A DNA stretch of 64,000 nt, taken from contig JACGCM010001272.1 in the NCBI GenBank assembly GCA_014058105.1, positions 2,914,001 through 2,978,000 on the forward strand, given 5' to 3'. The stretch comes from Kingdonia uniflora. Lineage: Eukaryota > Streptophyta > Magnoliopsida > Ranunculales > Circaeasteraceae. Under the pieces are notes generated by a model. It had not been told where the DNA came from. It saw only the letters and a list, made by a program, of their open reading frames with translations, and made no database searches. Positions 45,843-58,038 of this stretch are shown here, piece after piece. Numbering within the stretch: position 1 is the stretch's first letter; each line of letters begins with the position of its first letter. The translations under genes were made by a program, and so were the position numbers.

Positions 45843-48800
45843 ATCCCCCACATTTGAATGGTTACAAGGTTTACTCGGAAAAGAAGAAAAAGAAAAAGAA
45901 AAAGAATAAGAAATGATCATGCATCGAGAGAGGTGTCTTGTGGACTTGAACCTTCTCTAGTGAAAAACTATCAGATTTATGTTGATTAATAAACATATGT
46001 CTTGAACTGTCAGCTTTAGTGTAAGCCAAGACAATAGTCTTCACACAGTACCTTTTCAAACGCAATCGGCTCTTATAGTTGAATTCAATTCGGCCCTGAA
46101 CAAATCCTAGATTCATGAGTGATATTAAAGAATTTTGCCCTATATAATTTTCATGGAAGCGGCCCCACCTCACACTTACATAAGTGATTGCCTATTAAGA
46201 GTACCATGTTGTACCCCACTTGTAAATACAAGTCATAGGAATCATTAAAAGCTTAAATAGTCTACCCTAAAAATTGTTACATGTTGTACCGTTTACATTA
46301 TGGGATGGGCAGGAGTTTAGATCTCCTTAGTACTTATGGTGAGTAGCTCACAACCAACTTTTCTATTGAATCTAGATCATGGGATTACCAATCAACTAGG
46401 ATAAGTTTCCGCTAAGGTTACTCATAATTAAAACTTTAATCTTATTCCCCTCGATGTACGGTATACTTTCACTCTCATAACTCTTGTTGTAAATGGATCT
46501 GTTAAATTATATTTAGACTTCACAAAGTCAATATAACTCAATTCGCAAGTAGCCGCTCACGGAACTACGTCAACGACAATAGTGTCGTGACTTACTAAAA
46601 GAAAAATCCTTAATAAACTTTCTAATCACTCAAATAATTTGCCCGCCGGGCTTTTATCTATCATAATGAACTCAATTCAATTATAAATTTGGTTATATAA
46701 GTTTGTTTTGAGGAATTTCAAAATACGATTGCACTATGAAGTGTAAAATCATACCCAATAGTAAATTTTAACTTCCATACTCTGAAACCCACATGTACTC
46801 TCATATACTATTGGATATCAAGTATAGTGCGAACCATAGTCTAGGGTGTACTCCCAGTACCTTAGTACACTGACTAATGCTTCTTTATTTAATTATGCAT
46901 AGTACCCCAACATTTTCATTAATATATAGAAATACATAATTATAAATGACTCTAGCATATATTTAAACAAGAAGATCATGTATATCTATAAACCGCGGCT
47001 CACCCTAACGCTAGAGTGTCGTGATTCGATATGAGTATGATCCTCTTTGTCAAAATAACCTTTTAGGTGTATCTTACCAATAACCCAAAAGAGATACCAC
47101 TCTAAAGTGTTTAGTATTCAACTACAAAGTAAAAATAATTGACCATCGCTACAGCCAAGTAGATACCCGCATCTTATTTTTTAGACATAGACAAGTCTAG
47201 CTTTTATGAGTAAAGATCATCCTCATTTATAATTCAACAAGTACTCTACAACCTTCAACATTGCAAGGCTTGAACCCTTTTGAAGATCATCTGTTGGAGA
47301 CGTTAGAACACAACATCAATAAAGACCATCTGCAACATTAAACTTCCACGGTTGAGTCGTAATCTAAATTTTTATCATCTTACTATTATACTCAATGCCA
47401 ACACCACTTTGAATGCAACTGAACATCATCTTTATGATTTTGTTCTTTTACATAACATGTCAACTACACCCCTTTAGCCTACAAAAATGATAAGGGATCA
47501 ACATGGCTCATCTCATTCGAACTCAACAGTTGCATCTACTCCATCACACACACGCACACACACACAGCCTCTCTCCAGGGAAGGGGCAATCCCTTGAATC
47601 TATGTAGTAAACTTCTAAAAAAGCAACAAAACGGCGCACTCACAGTTTTAAAGGCATCTATCGCTTCCTTTCAAGCATTTACAAGCCTGAAGTTGATCTT
47701 TTTATAAGCTATTATGCACATTTGATACAACACATCCATACGAGGATAACCCTTGAGCGTAGCCGCCTATATTAGATACCTGACCAAAATCTTATATCAA
47801 CAACATCATCGTGTCCCAGAATCTATATATATCATCACTTCCATGGAATGAAATTACACAATTTTCATTGTCGAAGTTTTTCAAGTACACATCTCATGTC
47901 AAGCAACAAAGTTATGTTCATCATTTCTGCAGATATGACTCAGAAACTTCCGATCGATATTTGCAATCTCTTGGGTTTCTTCATGAAAGTCTTCTTAGAA
48001 AGACTTATCTTTTTGTTTTTCCTTTGATTTTCAAAATTGAACATATACCCGGTAAAATCAATGATGAGAATCATGGATACAATTCCAAAGAAAAGGTGAA
48101 ACATTATCCAACCATCTTCTTCAATATCCACACATCTTACTCCATCCTTAAAGCACAAGTCAATACTCTTTGGTTCTCAGTAGTACACCATCCCCTTGTG
48201 GTCAATAACATTTCATCTTCGATATTCATCGGATATCACCGCTTCTCTTGATGTCGAAATAATTCCTCTTTGAGATAACATCAGACATTGTTATATTCAG
48301 AACGTCTTATACACACTTTAATGTACGAGGCAATGCCCATCTCTTCTTCACCAATTCCATATGACAAAGACAAAATACTAAAAAGCCAAAGATCGAAATC
48401 AAATAACATCACCCCATGAATTTATAACATCGGGGTTATATCTGATTTGTTTCTCAATTGCTACATTCAACTCAAATCATCTCCATACCCAGACAATCAT
48501 GGGAAGAAAACTCATTTTCTATGAATTTTGTCATGGAATTGGATGAGATTTGCACCATTACCCCAAATTAAAATCAAATTACGTACATTGACGACACATC
48601 ATCGTTGCCAACGATTTGATTTCAATATTAGACAATGCTACCGAGTTTCTCTCTCAACAGATAAACCCTTAAACGGTGAGAAATCAAAACTTTGAAACCT
48701 GTAACCATCGGGTCTCGACACACGACAACAAATTAGGTCCCATGTTTAACTAGGAAAAGCCTCAATGCTGTTCCCCGATCAGCGATTTCATTGAAGGAAA

Positions 48801-49150
48801 CAAGATGATGGAGAAGAGATTTTACCTCCAAAGAAGAATAATCAACGCTTCGTAATAGATCTCCACATTGACGATACCCAAAAATTGCCAAAATAAACCT
48901 ATTTAAACTCTAATCCACCAGTGACAAATAAGAGAAGTGGAAACCCTTACTTCTTTAATGATCTTTGGTAGATTTTCTGTGAGAAATTGGCCTCAATACT
49001 GTAAAATGAAAAGTCGCAAACATCACATCTTTGTGCACTAGTTTTGTGGGATTCCCTTTCGCCGGATAAACACAAATGTGCTTGAAGACTCATTGTAATG
49101 ATGATCAACACAATGACACACATGATTTTTTTTTTAATATGTCTTAAGAT

Positions 49151-49728
49151 TGTTGTTAGCCTGTGTTCAAAATTGGCAGCATAAAAAATAAGTTAAGAAG
49201 ATTAAAAAGAGATCAAAACACTTACCGGGATATGATCGAGTCTAGTGCATAAACACTATCTCCTTAAGATAGATTTGCCCCTGCAACAGTGCTTTATATG
49301 ATATAATCGGCCCCTATCTCCCAGGATACAATAATCAGACATGAGTAGAACAAAACACTTCAATCTATACCGTCAATCGAACCTTGATTGCGACTACTAT
49401 TTGTTGGATGAAAAAGACTCAAAGAAATTGTAAAACCTTATTATTTTTTCAATAGAAACGAAGTTCAATTGGGTTAAATAGAGTATTGGTGCCTCTTCAC
49501 CAAGGGTTACACCGTAAGTTGGTATCTCTTTACCAAAGGTCACACCTTAAAACACACTTAAAGATGTGTCTGTTGGAGACAACTCAACTCACACACATTA
49601 CAACTAATAAGTAAACTTTTACTTATAATTTAGAGTTGTGTAACCTACATACCCAATGTGGTACAAAATAAACCATTTAGATATCAACCATTCAAATTAA
49701 GGATAATACCATAAGGTTTTTTCCAGCA
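49151..49728 (-). repeat. LTR of the non-autonomous element (5' LTR in its own orientation)
   Basis: Direct repeat of 45266-45842 with scattered transitions; boundaries as given for the whole element. Confidence 0.85.
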
Positions 49729-49883
49729 GTTATTTCATTGTCGTTGATTTGGAAATTGGTTTCTCATAAATAGGAAACTTAAGTTACAAGTAGAGTCCCC
49801 CAATCCTTCTTCTTTCAATATAAATGCAACCTGCTGCAATAGCAATATAACAACAACACTAATATGGGGTAGCTTGATGTTCT

Positions 49884-50660
49884 TTCTAGGTGCAATGCAA
49901 AAAAGCCGCGTGAAAAAGAGTTTTCAGAGGTCATCCCCAAAAGGCTTCGACTTCTATCTATTAAAGAAAATAGTGAAGAAGAGATTGAGCATACTAGGGG
50001 GAAATGGTCAGACCTTCCTGAAGAGTTACTTGTGCTAATAACGAAATGGCTAACTTCTATTGAAGACTTGTATAATTTTGGTGTTGTCTGTAAATCATGG
50101 CACTTTGCTGCAACTCAGAAGATAAAGAATCCTTTGGTACTACATCAGCTTCCTTGGCTAATGCTCATTGAATGGGAAAAGGGTGATGTTATCCCCATAT
50201 CCACAGATACCCTCCCATTTTTTTCTCTTCCCACTCAAAAGGTTCACAATCTTATCTTGCCTGAAGCCCGTGGAAGAATATGTTGGGGATCGCCTTACAG
50301 ATGGTTGACCACTTTTGGCCTTGATCTTCGGTTACATTTCTTAAATCCTTTATCTGGTATTCAAATTTCTCTCTCGCCACAATCAACATTCAAAGACTAC
50401 TCTTCCATATATGTTGATAATTCTACACCAAAATATTTTCTCAATTTTTTTTTCATAGTAACTGCTGTTATGTCCTCAAGTCCATCCAATGCCCATGAGA
50501 AATGCACTATTATGGTAATCCACAGGAAACTTCAAAGGTTGGCCTTTACTAGACGGGAAGACAAAATTTGGACTGCCTTAAAATCTTTGTATAAACTATT
50601 TACAGACGTTATATACTTTAAAGGCTAATTTTATGCCTTTTCGTATGAGTAAATTTGTGC
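49884..50660 (+). pseudogene. F-box protein gene, DUF295/KIB1-like, truncated
   Basis: The frame opens near 49884, perhaps behind an acceptor TTCTTTCTAG, and has no in-frame ATG ahead of the F-box. The F-box is KWSDLPEELLVLITKWLTSI to VVCKSWHFAA. The DUF295-type part has LPWLMLIEWEKGD, ILPEARGRICWGSPYRWLTTF and DLRLHFLNPLSGIQISL, and reaches TDVIYFKG. There a TAA (50626-50628) stops it, although FYAF follows in frame as the family expects. The rest of the beta-propeller is missing; unrelated sequence and then a reversed Gypsy LTR (50886) follow. F-box proteins choose targets for SCF ubiquitin ligases. TATA-like AATATAAATGC lies near 49830. Confidence 0.75.
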
Positions 50661-50885
50661 TTGCCCCCCCACTATGACTGACGTATTCACAATTGCCCCC
50701 CATCGTTACAAAAAATTGGATCATGAACCTTATTTTAGAGTTGTCTACCCTTTGACTGATCATATTTGTATGAACTTCCAAAAATACCCTCACGTGTGTA
50801 ACTTACGTAGATTTAGGCAACTAGTTGCCATAATCTCCCTTCAATTTGAATTAATGGCTCAAATCTTTCTCAATGTCGTCGCTGC

Positions 50886-51440
50886 TGTCAGAGCCTAAAT
50901 TCGGATCTCAAACTTAGTATCTCACACCAAATATGACTAGAACGCTAGCGATAACAAATAACCACCAACACATAAGAATTAGAGTGAAAATCTTTGAATA
51001 GGTAAAAACCATGACCTCTCTTAAGGGTTTAGAAATAGTAGTCTTATTGATTGAGGGACTACCTATTACATTAAGTATTTTGAGTAGTTTTGTATAGACT
51101 CTCCAGATAGAAAAAAATCTCCCCTTAATCTGTTCTTCTTTGGTCCTCTTTAAAGGTCTCATATTATGACCGTTTAATAACCACTATCTACCCTTAATGA
51201 CGTACGCTACAAAGCAATTTTGATAAGCCTTCATTATGGCTATGTAACAATATGATTCTTCTTTTATGTAATGGCTTCTTTAATGATGTTGTGTGATTAT
51301 GGAGTCAAACTATTTGTACAGAGGTCGATATCAAAACTTTAGGAGGTCGAGATTAATGCTTGAGCCCGCTAGCGGGAATAAATCCTTATAATTGCCACTT
51401 CTCAACCAAGAGTACGAGTGGTGTTGGTTGAGAAACTCAT
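50886..51440 (-). repeat. Diverged Gypsy LTR, reversed
   Basis: Reverse of the LTR at 14677-15486; the edge TGTCAGAGCC corresponds to TGTAATAGCC. The outer 200 bp or so of the LTR are not recognisable. Confidence 0.7.
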
Positions 51441-51583
51441 TTTTGATGTATTAAATGTTGGTTGGATAATTTCTAATATTATCCTTGAATACATGTCTTG
51501 ACTTGATAGGACTTTCAGAGTTCCAAGGTGTATTGATGACATTCTTTTTGACTGTTGAGATTTGGCAGCATAAGTATTTAGCC

Positions 51584-51590
51584 TATAAAT
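51584..51590 (+). promoter_or_regulatory. TATA box of antisense gene 1, copy B
   Basis: CCTATAAATATC about 55 bp upstream of ATG 51640. Confidence 0.5.
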
Positions 51591-51639
51591 ATCATCCTAT
51601 CTATTAATATACTGCTCACTTGCTCACCAAGACTTCACA

Positions 51640-51978
51640 ATGGTAAAAACTAGATCTTAGACTTGTAGTGAAGAATTTGTAGGGCATTTGCAAACCAAGC
51701 TGGAAGAGCTACAAACTCTCTACTTTGGGTAACGATCTTTGACAGACCTAACTCTAATACCAGTGGAACCTACGTACCAGGGGTTGTGCTATGTTGAGGC
51801 AAAGAACACCAGTAAAGATTTCTTTTGGCTTTGTCAATTACATTATATCATTATGTCGGGGGTTGGGCGCAAGGACTGTCTTCGTGGCCTAACTAAAGGT
51901 ATTATAAAAGATGAAGACAATACTTCTGCTGTAGACCTCAAGAAATCCCGTGCATGCGAATGTATAGGTTGTAAATAA
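51640..51978 (+). pseudogene. Antisense gene 1, copy B
   Basis: Begins MVKTRS, with a stop right after, then stays open with one more stop through KLEELQTLYFG, EPTYQGLCYVEAKNTSKDF and ends CECIGCK at 51978. Aligns with 14393-14172 of copy A. Function unknown. Confidence 0.5.
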
Positions 51979-52357
51979 GTTAAAAAAAAACTTGTTTGTA
52001 ATCTGTACTTTTAAAATAAAAATGTACTTTTGTTTCCTGTCTTATGTATGTGACACCTAGATTTTTGCCATGTTGAATTTACTATTCAAACTGTAAGGAC
52101 TTGTCTCAAACTATTTGGGTAATAGTGGTATGTGACTTGGTCAAACATTCTTCCCCTTTTTTATGGTAATCTTATGATGAAGAATATATGCTCTGGTATT
52201 ATTGACTCTATATACCCATGTGTGAGGATTAGTAGGGAAGATATTATTTTTACCAAAAAGGCTGGTTTCCCAAAAAATCTGCTTCCTAAATATATGTAGT
52301 CCCAAAAATATGTTTCCAAAAAGATTTGATGTTTCCAAGAATCTGTTTCACTTTTAC

Positions 52358-52366
52358 TATATAAAG
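52358..52366 (+). promoter_or_regulatory. TATA box of antisense gene 2, copy B
   Basis: CTATATAAAGGAC, 72 bp upstream of ATG 52438. Confidence 0.55.
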
Positions 52367-52437
52367 GACATGGTCTTTGGGTATATTTCATCTTTCTCTT
52401 CCTTTCAAAACTTTATGTACATTGTTTTTTGGCTTCC

Positions 52438-52601
52438 ATGATAAGGACACTTTTTCAACGTCGTCAACATGCAGTGGAAGGGAGATTAGCTATCAACGTG
52501 GTTGAACTGCGTGAGCAATACTTCTGACTGCTGCCTTACGACGCAGTTTTATCGGAGTAGCCATTGCAGTTGGATGGTTTGAATGATGAGAAAAATGAGT
52601 A
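52438..52601 (+). pseudogene. Antisense gene 2, copy B
   Basis: MIRTLFQRRQHAVEGRLAIN, then LREQYF, stop, LLPYDAVLSE, stop, PLQLDGLNDE. Aligns with copy A at 13345-13142 over its whole length. Two internal stops. Confidence 0.5.
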
Positions 52602-53267
52602 GAACCGGATCGTTACTTCTGGTGTGATATTTTATGTAGTCTTATCCTTGATGCGACAATTTGAGAAATTGTTGTGAGGGAGATCCCACTGAAAAAACTT
52701 GCAGAAGCAGGTGGGGAAATAATTATATGTGGCAAACCGAATCATCCTGGGTATTTTAAATGTAACTATATTTGAATGTATGTGCTTACGTGACCAGTTC
52801 GATTTGGATGATTACAAGATTTTTTGTAAGATTTATTATTTTGTACTTTTATTGTGCTCATATAAAATCGATCTTATTTGAGAAGATCAAATTTTACATT
52901 TGAATAATGTGATATGAGTTTTCTTAATTCGTGTTGTATATTGGGGCGTATTTTTTCGAAGATAGCTGTTGAATATTTTGAAATTAAAACTATTGTTTTG
53001 TGAATTAATAAATAAGAGGGTCTGGAATAGTATGAATGCTTGAGGAAAAGAATAGTGAGTAATCGTACAAAGTGTATGGTACTCAGACTGTGTTGGGAAG
53101 GAGGAGTGAAATTAAGTAATGACTGGCGTGAAAATGATGCGTGATGACAGAACTCGTTATCCCAAAAGTAATTATGAAACTGGGTGGCGAAAGAACGTAT
53201 ATGTGCAAAAGATAGGGGTGGTTGACACGTGTATTAGAGAGTCGTCGTTTCAAAAATTGAGAGAGGG

Positions 53268-53275
53268 TATAAAAA
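53268..53275 (+). promoter_or_regulatory. TATA box of antisense gene 3, copy B
   Basis: GTATAAAAACTC followed by CTCTCTCT, with GTCGTCGTTTCAAAAATTG 40 bp upstream and a G-box-like GACACGTGT at 53223. The same layout as copy A at 12516-12524. Confidence 0.6.
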
Positions 53276-53928
53276 CTCGTCTCTCTCTTCCCAATGGGCA
53301 TACTACAGTTTTAGAGTGAGAAACATTTATGGAAAACAGAATGTCTAGAGAGAGAAAGTATTTGAATTCTAAAAATCTTCCACAATTGTTAATAAAAAAA
53401 CTCTTGCGGTGGTAATACCTTCCTTGAAGAGCAACACAAACAGAGAGTTACTCCTAAACTTTCTAGAAAAGCAGAGGATTTTGGTTCTTCTAGTATAGCT
53501 TAGTATGGTTTTTTGATTGTGTAGTGTAAACTCTATATTTACACTTCTGTGTATGCAAATTTCTAGGTTTTGTTGTTGTTAGTTGGGATTTTGGGGAATT
53601 TTGAAGAGTAGGCTACTGTAGATTTAAGCGTTTTGGCTCCCAACATGTCTGTAATCTTGCTTAAGTAATTTGTCTGTTTGTATGAGAAATTTGGGGCATG
53701 TTTCTGTAAAGTTGGGGTAGCTTTGATTTGAGAGGAGTATGGGTAATTGTCTGGGACATTTAAAAAATTTAATGTAAAAGGGAGAAAAGAACTTTTTGTA
53801 GGGTAATTGAGTAATTAAGGGAAACAAAAATCTGTAAGACTGCTCTATCTATCTTGGAAATATGAACCTAATCTATTAGTATGGACCATAGATAATGATT
53901 TAACGAATGCCCATTTCTTTAATTGTAG

Positions 53929-56000
53929 GTTGAGTATGAGTACAAAGAACTTAAGTCCTAGGAGTAAATTTGTAGTTTCAACGAGCTCGGAGGAAACGTT
54001 TTCATCCGGGCGAGAGGATGAGTGTAATAATATGGAGGAGGGGTTGTAAACAGTAGGGAAGTATTAATTGGTGTGGTAGAAAATGTGTTTGTTCAGGTCA
54101 AATATAAAATGTTGGAGGCCACTGGGAGGGAGGATAAGGGTAATGAGATGAAGTTTTTCATATATGCAGATGGGGTAGATATTGGAAAATAGCTTCTGAG
54201 GTACAAAAGAAACTGAAAGGGAAATGGGGGAAATATATAATGGAAGAAAGTTTATGTTTTAGGGAGTTTTTTTTCCAGTCGAGGGAGGAAAAATGTGTTA
54301 CCAAGTTCCTGGCCTCAAAACCTTTAGGCAAGATAGGGGAATCCAAAATGATGTGACCATAAAGTACTATACCAGGTCCATGGAAGTAGGCCCGAATGAT
54401 GGTTTTCTATGTTATATATCAATCAGTTAGTATTGGGCTTTAGGGTACCGTTGACCTACTTTTAAAAAGGGGTCATGAATCTATTACACTGTTGCCCAAC
54501 ACAACTTAATAGTAATATGTATGAGATGATGAAGATCTGTGAGATCTTAAATGAGAGGTGGAGAGTGAGTGATATTGATAAGAAGTTTGTGGCTACTGAC
54601 ACAACAAAATTTTATAAAATAAAGTACCTGAAGGCTAGTAAGAGTTGTTATCTGTATAGCGATTCTTCGAGACAAAAGTTTGTTGACTTTGATTCTGTTG
54701 GTCGATCATTGAACTACCATCTTGTGTTGGTTAGTGGTAACTATATGCAAGTCCCAGATGAACCAACGCTCGAGCTGGAATTTAAGTATTTTAATCCGAG
54801 TAAGTGTCTCTTGCTACCTTGAGTAAATGTCTTTATATATTCGAGCTTCTTATCATTTCTTGTGTTTCTTCCTGTAGGTCCTCTGGCCGTTGCTACTCCT
54901 AACGATTTAAGTATGTTTGATTGTGTAGCTCGAAAATAGAACGAGCTTAAAAAAGTTCTTGTTGATTTGAATATCTAGAGGGACAAAAGGGTAAACTCAG
55001 GGATTTCCAAAGTTTAGCTTGCTAACCAGAGACGAGCTATGGCTGGCCGCAGGGAGAATCTCAACAAAAAGGGTTCTTCATCGAATACTAGTGACTTCAA
55101 CCTCCCTTCGGTACCTGATTTGGTGGATATCCCACCTCCTGAATCTTCAGGTGGTAGTAAAAAATTCCATAGGTTAAAAAAATCAAACCAAGAGCTTCTG
55201 CAGATCAATAAAGCGGTTCCATCGGTGTTTGAAGGTATCACTTTGCCTGTTCTGGATGGCTCTAGAGCTGTTCCAAAGAAACAGAAAGTCGGTACGACGA
55301 AGGTCCAGGATAAAGATGAGTTTGAGCTAATTAGGAGGAAAAACCATAAACTCAAAGGAAGTGATCAAACTCGATCTGACGTTGTGGCGAAGCTTAGGGC
55401 GGTGGAGGATCGCTGCTTTCATTTTGATGAAAATGACCCAAAGAAGCTCGAGGAAATTTTCCAAGAGCAGGTTACATAGGTAAATTTGTGTTTGGACCTG
55501 TTCCTGCATTTTAATATTGTTTTGTATTACTTTTTCTGAATTAAATAATGTTTTGCAGCTGTTTATGCTACTGAAGGGCTCGTCTCAGTTTCTCTTGAAG
55601 AGAAATAAAGAACATCTCGAGCTCTCCTGTAAGGTCGAGGCTCAGATTGAAGAGAATGCCCAGTTAAAGGCCCAACTGAGTGGGTTGATTGCTGAATTCG
55701 CGAAAGAGAAAGAAAGAGCTGTAGAGGAAGCTAAAATGGCTATTAGGTTGGAGCTGCAGGCTCAGCTGTTGGAACACCTGAAGGTCATGTAGAAAGTGGT
55801 GGAGACGATTAAGGTTGGGTGTAATAACTAGATCCAATCTTATCGCTTCTACGGCCTATCAGAGAGCGATATCACTTTTGGGCTCTCTTCTGAGGTCGAG
55901 GATGAAGATGCCGAGGTGGACCACCCCGATGTTGGTACTTCTCCTGCGGACGCTCTGAACGCCCCTCTTTCTAAGTCTGTGGGGAACTCCAAGGGTACAA
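53929..56000 (+). pseudogene. Antisense gene 3, copy B: 'putative gypsy type transposon'-like
   Basis: The exon starts after TTGTAG at 53929, with ATG at 53936 (MSTKNLSPRSKFVVS). The middle is decayed (stops at about 54048 and 54190), then good from 54475: LLHCCPTQLNSNMYEMM, YLKASKSCYLYSDSSR, QVPDEPTLELEFKYFNPS. Introns: 54800-54877 (GTAAGT to TGTAG) and 55480-55558 (a donor at 55471 is also possible). The exon between holds a Lys/Ser-rich segment (MAGRRENLNKKGSSSN, 55039). The last exon is a coiled coil (LELSCKVEAQIEENAQLKAQ) followed by IQSYRFYGLSESDITFG, matching IQSYYNFGLSAEDVELA of copy A. It ends near 56000, where a LINE begins. Confidence 0.7.
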
Positions 56001-56004
56001 TGAA

Positions 56005-56697
56005 TAATACAGTGCATGAACTCTCCATACTGCACAAGATGGGTGTTCCTTTTAAATTTAAAAAGGCACACATAATTAGGTTTTATAGATGGGAACTACC
56101 TGGTTTGAGGAGGCTAAAATCAATTGCGACGGCGCAAGCATGGGTAACCCTGGGATTTTAGGAAATGGTGCTGTCTTTAGAGATCACAATGGAACTGTTT
56201 TGGGTGTCTTCCCGGAGAGTATTGGCATTGCAACATTCTACTACACTGAATGCTCTAGTATTGTTGCCAGTTAACAAATGGCTTTGGAGAGAGGATGGCT
56301 TCAGGTGTATGTTGTTTTAGACACCAAAGCTGCAATAGATTCCTTTAACAATAATAAAATTCCATGGCAACTTCATTCGAGTTGGTTACATGTTAGAAGC
56401 AAGCTCTCCATCAGATTCAATCACTCATGGAGGGAATGTAAGTGCAGATGCTTACTTTAAAAAAGTTGTTAACTTGCCTTTCTTCACCAAAATGTGGTTC
56501 AATGGAAAACCTGACTTCCTCCACTCTATAGGGAACCATGTACATGAATATTTCAAATTTCAGTAATCTAGGATCATCTAGTTTACAGGGTTGTTTGATA
56601 CTGTCTTTTCTTTTTAGAGGACTATAGGATAAGTCTATAGCCTCTTTCTATTTCTAATTCAATTTGCTTACCTTTTACAAAAAAAAGAAAAAAAAAA
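56005..56697 (+). mobile_element. 3' end of a plant L1-type LINE with RNase H domain
   Basis: A truncated copy. After WELPG a frame change leads into the RNase H domain: KINCDGASMGNPG, TECSSIVAS, VVLDTKAAIDSF and NVSADAYFKK. The four acidic positions D, E, D, D of the RNase H active site can be picked out. A TAA near 56272 and a second frame change break it. The 3' end is the usual plant LINE tail, CTTACCTTTTAC and an A-rich run at 56678-56697. No target duplication found by eye. Confidence 0.8.
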
Positions 56698-56906
56698 GTT
56701 TTTTTTTGTTAACGGATCGGTTCAAACCGAGTTAGGATCGACCAAATTATTAATGGATCGGGTTATGATCCACAGTTTAATGGTCATATAGGATTCAGAT
56801 CGGGTTAGAACCAGTGGGGTTTCACGATTTTACCTCATGAGCTTTGCATTTTTTTTTTGGCCTACACAAAAATGTTCAACACATTACTTATGCTCTTAGT
56901 TGAAGT

Positions 56907-57489
56907 TGTTAAGATTGGTAGATCAAAGATAGTCCCGCATTGGTTAAAGATGTGGTCTAACACAAGGATATAAGAAGATACGAACTATTAAATTGCACCG
57001 AGGTCTTTTACGAATAAAACCCCACACCTAACCCATACTAGGTGGTAAATGTGGGGACAATATCGATGCAATGGGGGCTCGAGCCCTAACAAATGGTGTC
57101 AAAGTAGACAGTTCGGTTGGGAACATAGTTTACTGTGATTGGCAAGTGCTTGGGTGTAGTAGATAAGTCGTTGTACATGTATCCCAGGTGAGATGGTTTA
57201 CTACGGGAGCTCAAACCAAGGTGGAGATTGTTGGTGGGCATATCTAATCGTATCGGTGGTGACAGACAATTGAGGACTAACAGAGTTTGATCCAAGGTGG
57301 AGATTGTTAAGATTAGTGGATCAAAGTTAGTCCCACATTGGTTAAAGATGTGGTTTAACACAAGGATATAAGAAGATACGAACTATTAAATTGCACCGAG
57401 GCCTTTTAAGAATAAAACCCCACAGCTAGCCCATACTAGGTGGTAAAGGTGTGGACAATATCAATGCAATGGGGGCTTGGTCCCTAACA
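56907..57489 (+). mobile_element. TRIM (miniature LTR retrotransposon, 583 bp)
   Basis: Two 185-bp direct repeats (56907-57091 and 57305-57489), TGTTAAGATT...CCTAACA, over 90% alike. Behind the first lies AATGGTGTCAAAGTAG, a Met-tRNA-like primer site; before the second, AAGGTGGAGAT, a polypurine tract. The inside is 213 bp with no ORF. The flanks GAAGT and GGAGC could be a decayed 5-bp duplication. There is no 5S-like segment, so it is not of the Cassandra type. Confidence 0.85.
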
Positions 57490-57528
57490 GGAGCCTAACC
57501 CGGGTTTACATACTTTGCAAAGGTGCAA

Positions 57529-58038
57529 CTACTTGTACCATGCTTCTTCGTAGTGCATTAGCATAGGATCCTCCTCTTCATCTTTTCGGTCATGTCCCTC
57601 CTTTGTGACTTCTTTCTTCCCCGTATTCCCATCTACCTCATTGTCCTCACGATGTTTCTCCTGTGATTGTGGTTCGTCAGCCATGCCATCAGAATAAAAG
57701 TCACCCGAACCATATTTCTCTTTTTTGACATTTCGTCCATCAGTGAAATTGGAGGTGAACAACTCCAATACCTCTGGAAAGTGTTCTTCAAACTTCTTAG
57801 GTAATTCTTATGAGGTGCTTGCGAGTTCATCAACTTTGTCGAATATGACTACTGATGGTGGATGAAGAGATTCTAGATCGCTTTCAATGATAAGGATTTG
57901 GGGCATCTGCAAAAGAAAGAGATGCTTGTAATTGATTTTTTTGTGACGGAAACAAATGGGCCTGTAATAATGGACTTGGTAATAATTTTCAACTTTGGAG
58001 TAGGCATTATGAGCTATGTTGTATGTAGTCAAGGCCAC
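57529..58038 (-). pseudogene. Coding-like fragment, family not recognised
   Basis: On the minus strand, behind a possible acceptor TTTTGCAG at 57910, runs IESDLESLHPPSVVIFDKVD, a stop at 57811, ELPKKFEEHFPEVLELFTSN, then an acidic tail (QEKHREDNEVDGNTGKKEV) to 57529. The composition and the long frame look like a real protein end. I cannot name it. It may be a host exon or part of another element. Confidence 0.35.

Larger units (their letters stand above)
45266..49728 (-). mobile_element. Non-autonomous LTR retrotransposon (LARD-like), minus orientation
   Basis: Two direct repeats of 577-578 bp (45266-45842 and 49151-49728) with TG...CA ends, flanked by GTAAT and GTTAT (one mismatch). Read on the minus strand, CAAATGTGGGGGAT lies directly before TGTTGGAAAAAACC, a good polypurine tract, which sets the orientation. 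The 3.3-kb inside holds no RT, integrase or gag that I can recognise; the only long frame (46173-45871) ends in a translated AAGAAAAAG run. No standard primer site seen. Large retrotransposon derivatives lacking coding capacity fit this pattern. Confidence 0.8.
50886..56000 (-). mobile_element. Reversed relative of the first Gypsy element, reduced to one LTR and its antisense genes (copy B)
   Basis: 50886 to about 51440 matches the reverse complement of the 810-bp Gypsy LTR: TAAAAACCATGACCTCTCTTAAGG at 51003, GTCTCATATTATGACCGTTT at 51157, and the hairpin CTTCTCAACCAAG to GTGTTGGTTGAGAAAC at 51395-51434. Next, on the plus strand, come antisense genes 1, 2 and 3 in the same order and spacing style as in copy A. 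There is no pol or second LTR; a LINE follows at 56005. Much older than copy A. Confidence 0.75.

Noticed and set aside
45871..46173. Minus-strand frame ending in a run of Phe
   Set aside because: The run is a translated AAGAAAAAG microsatellite beside the polypurine tract.
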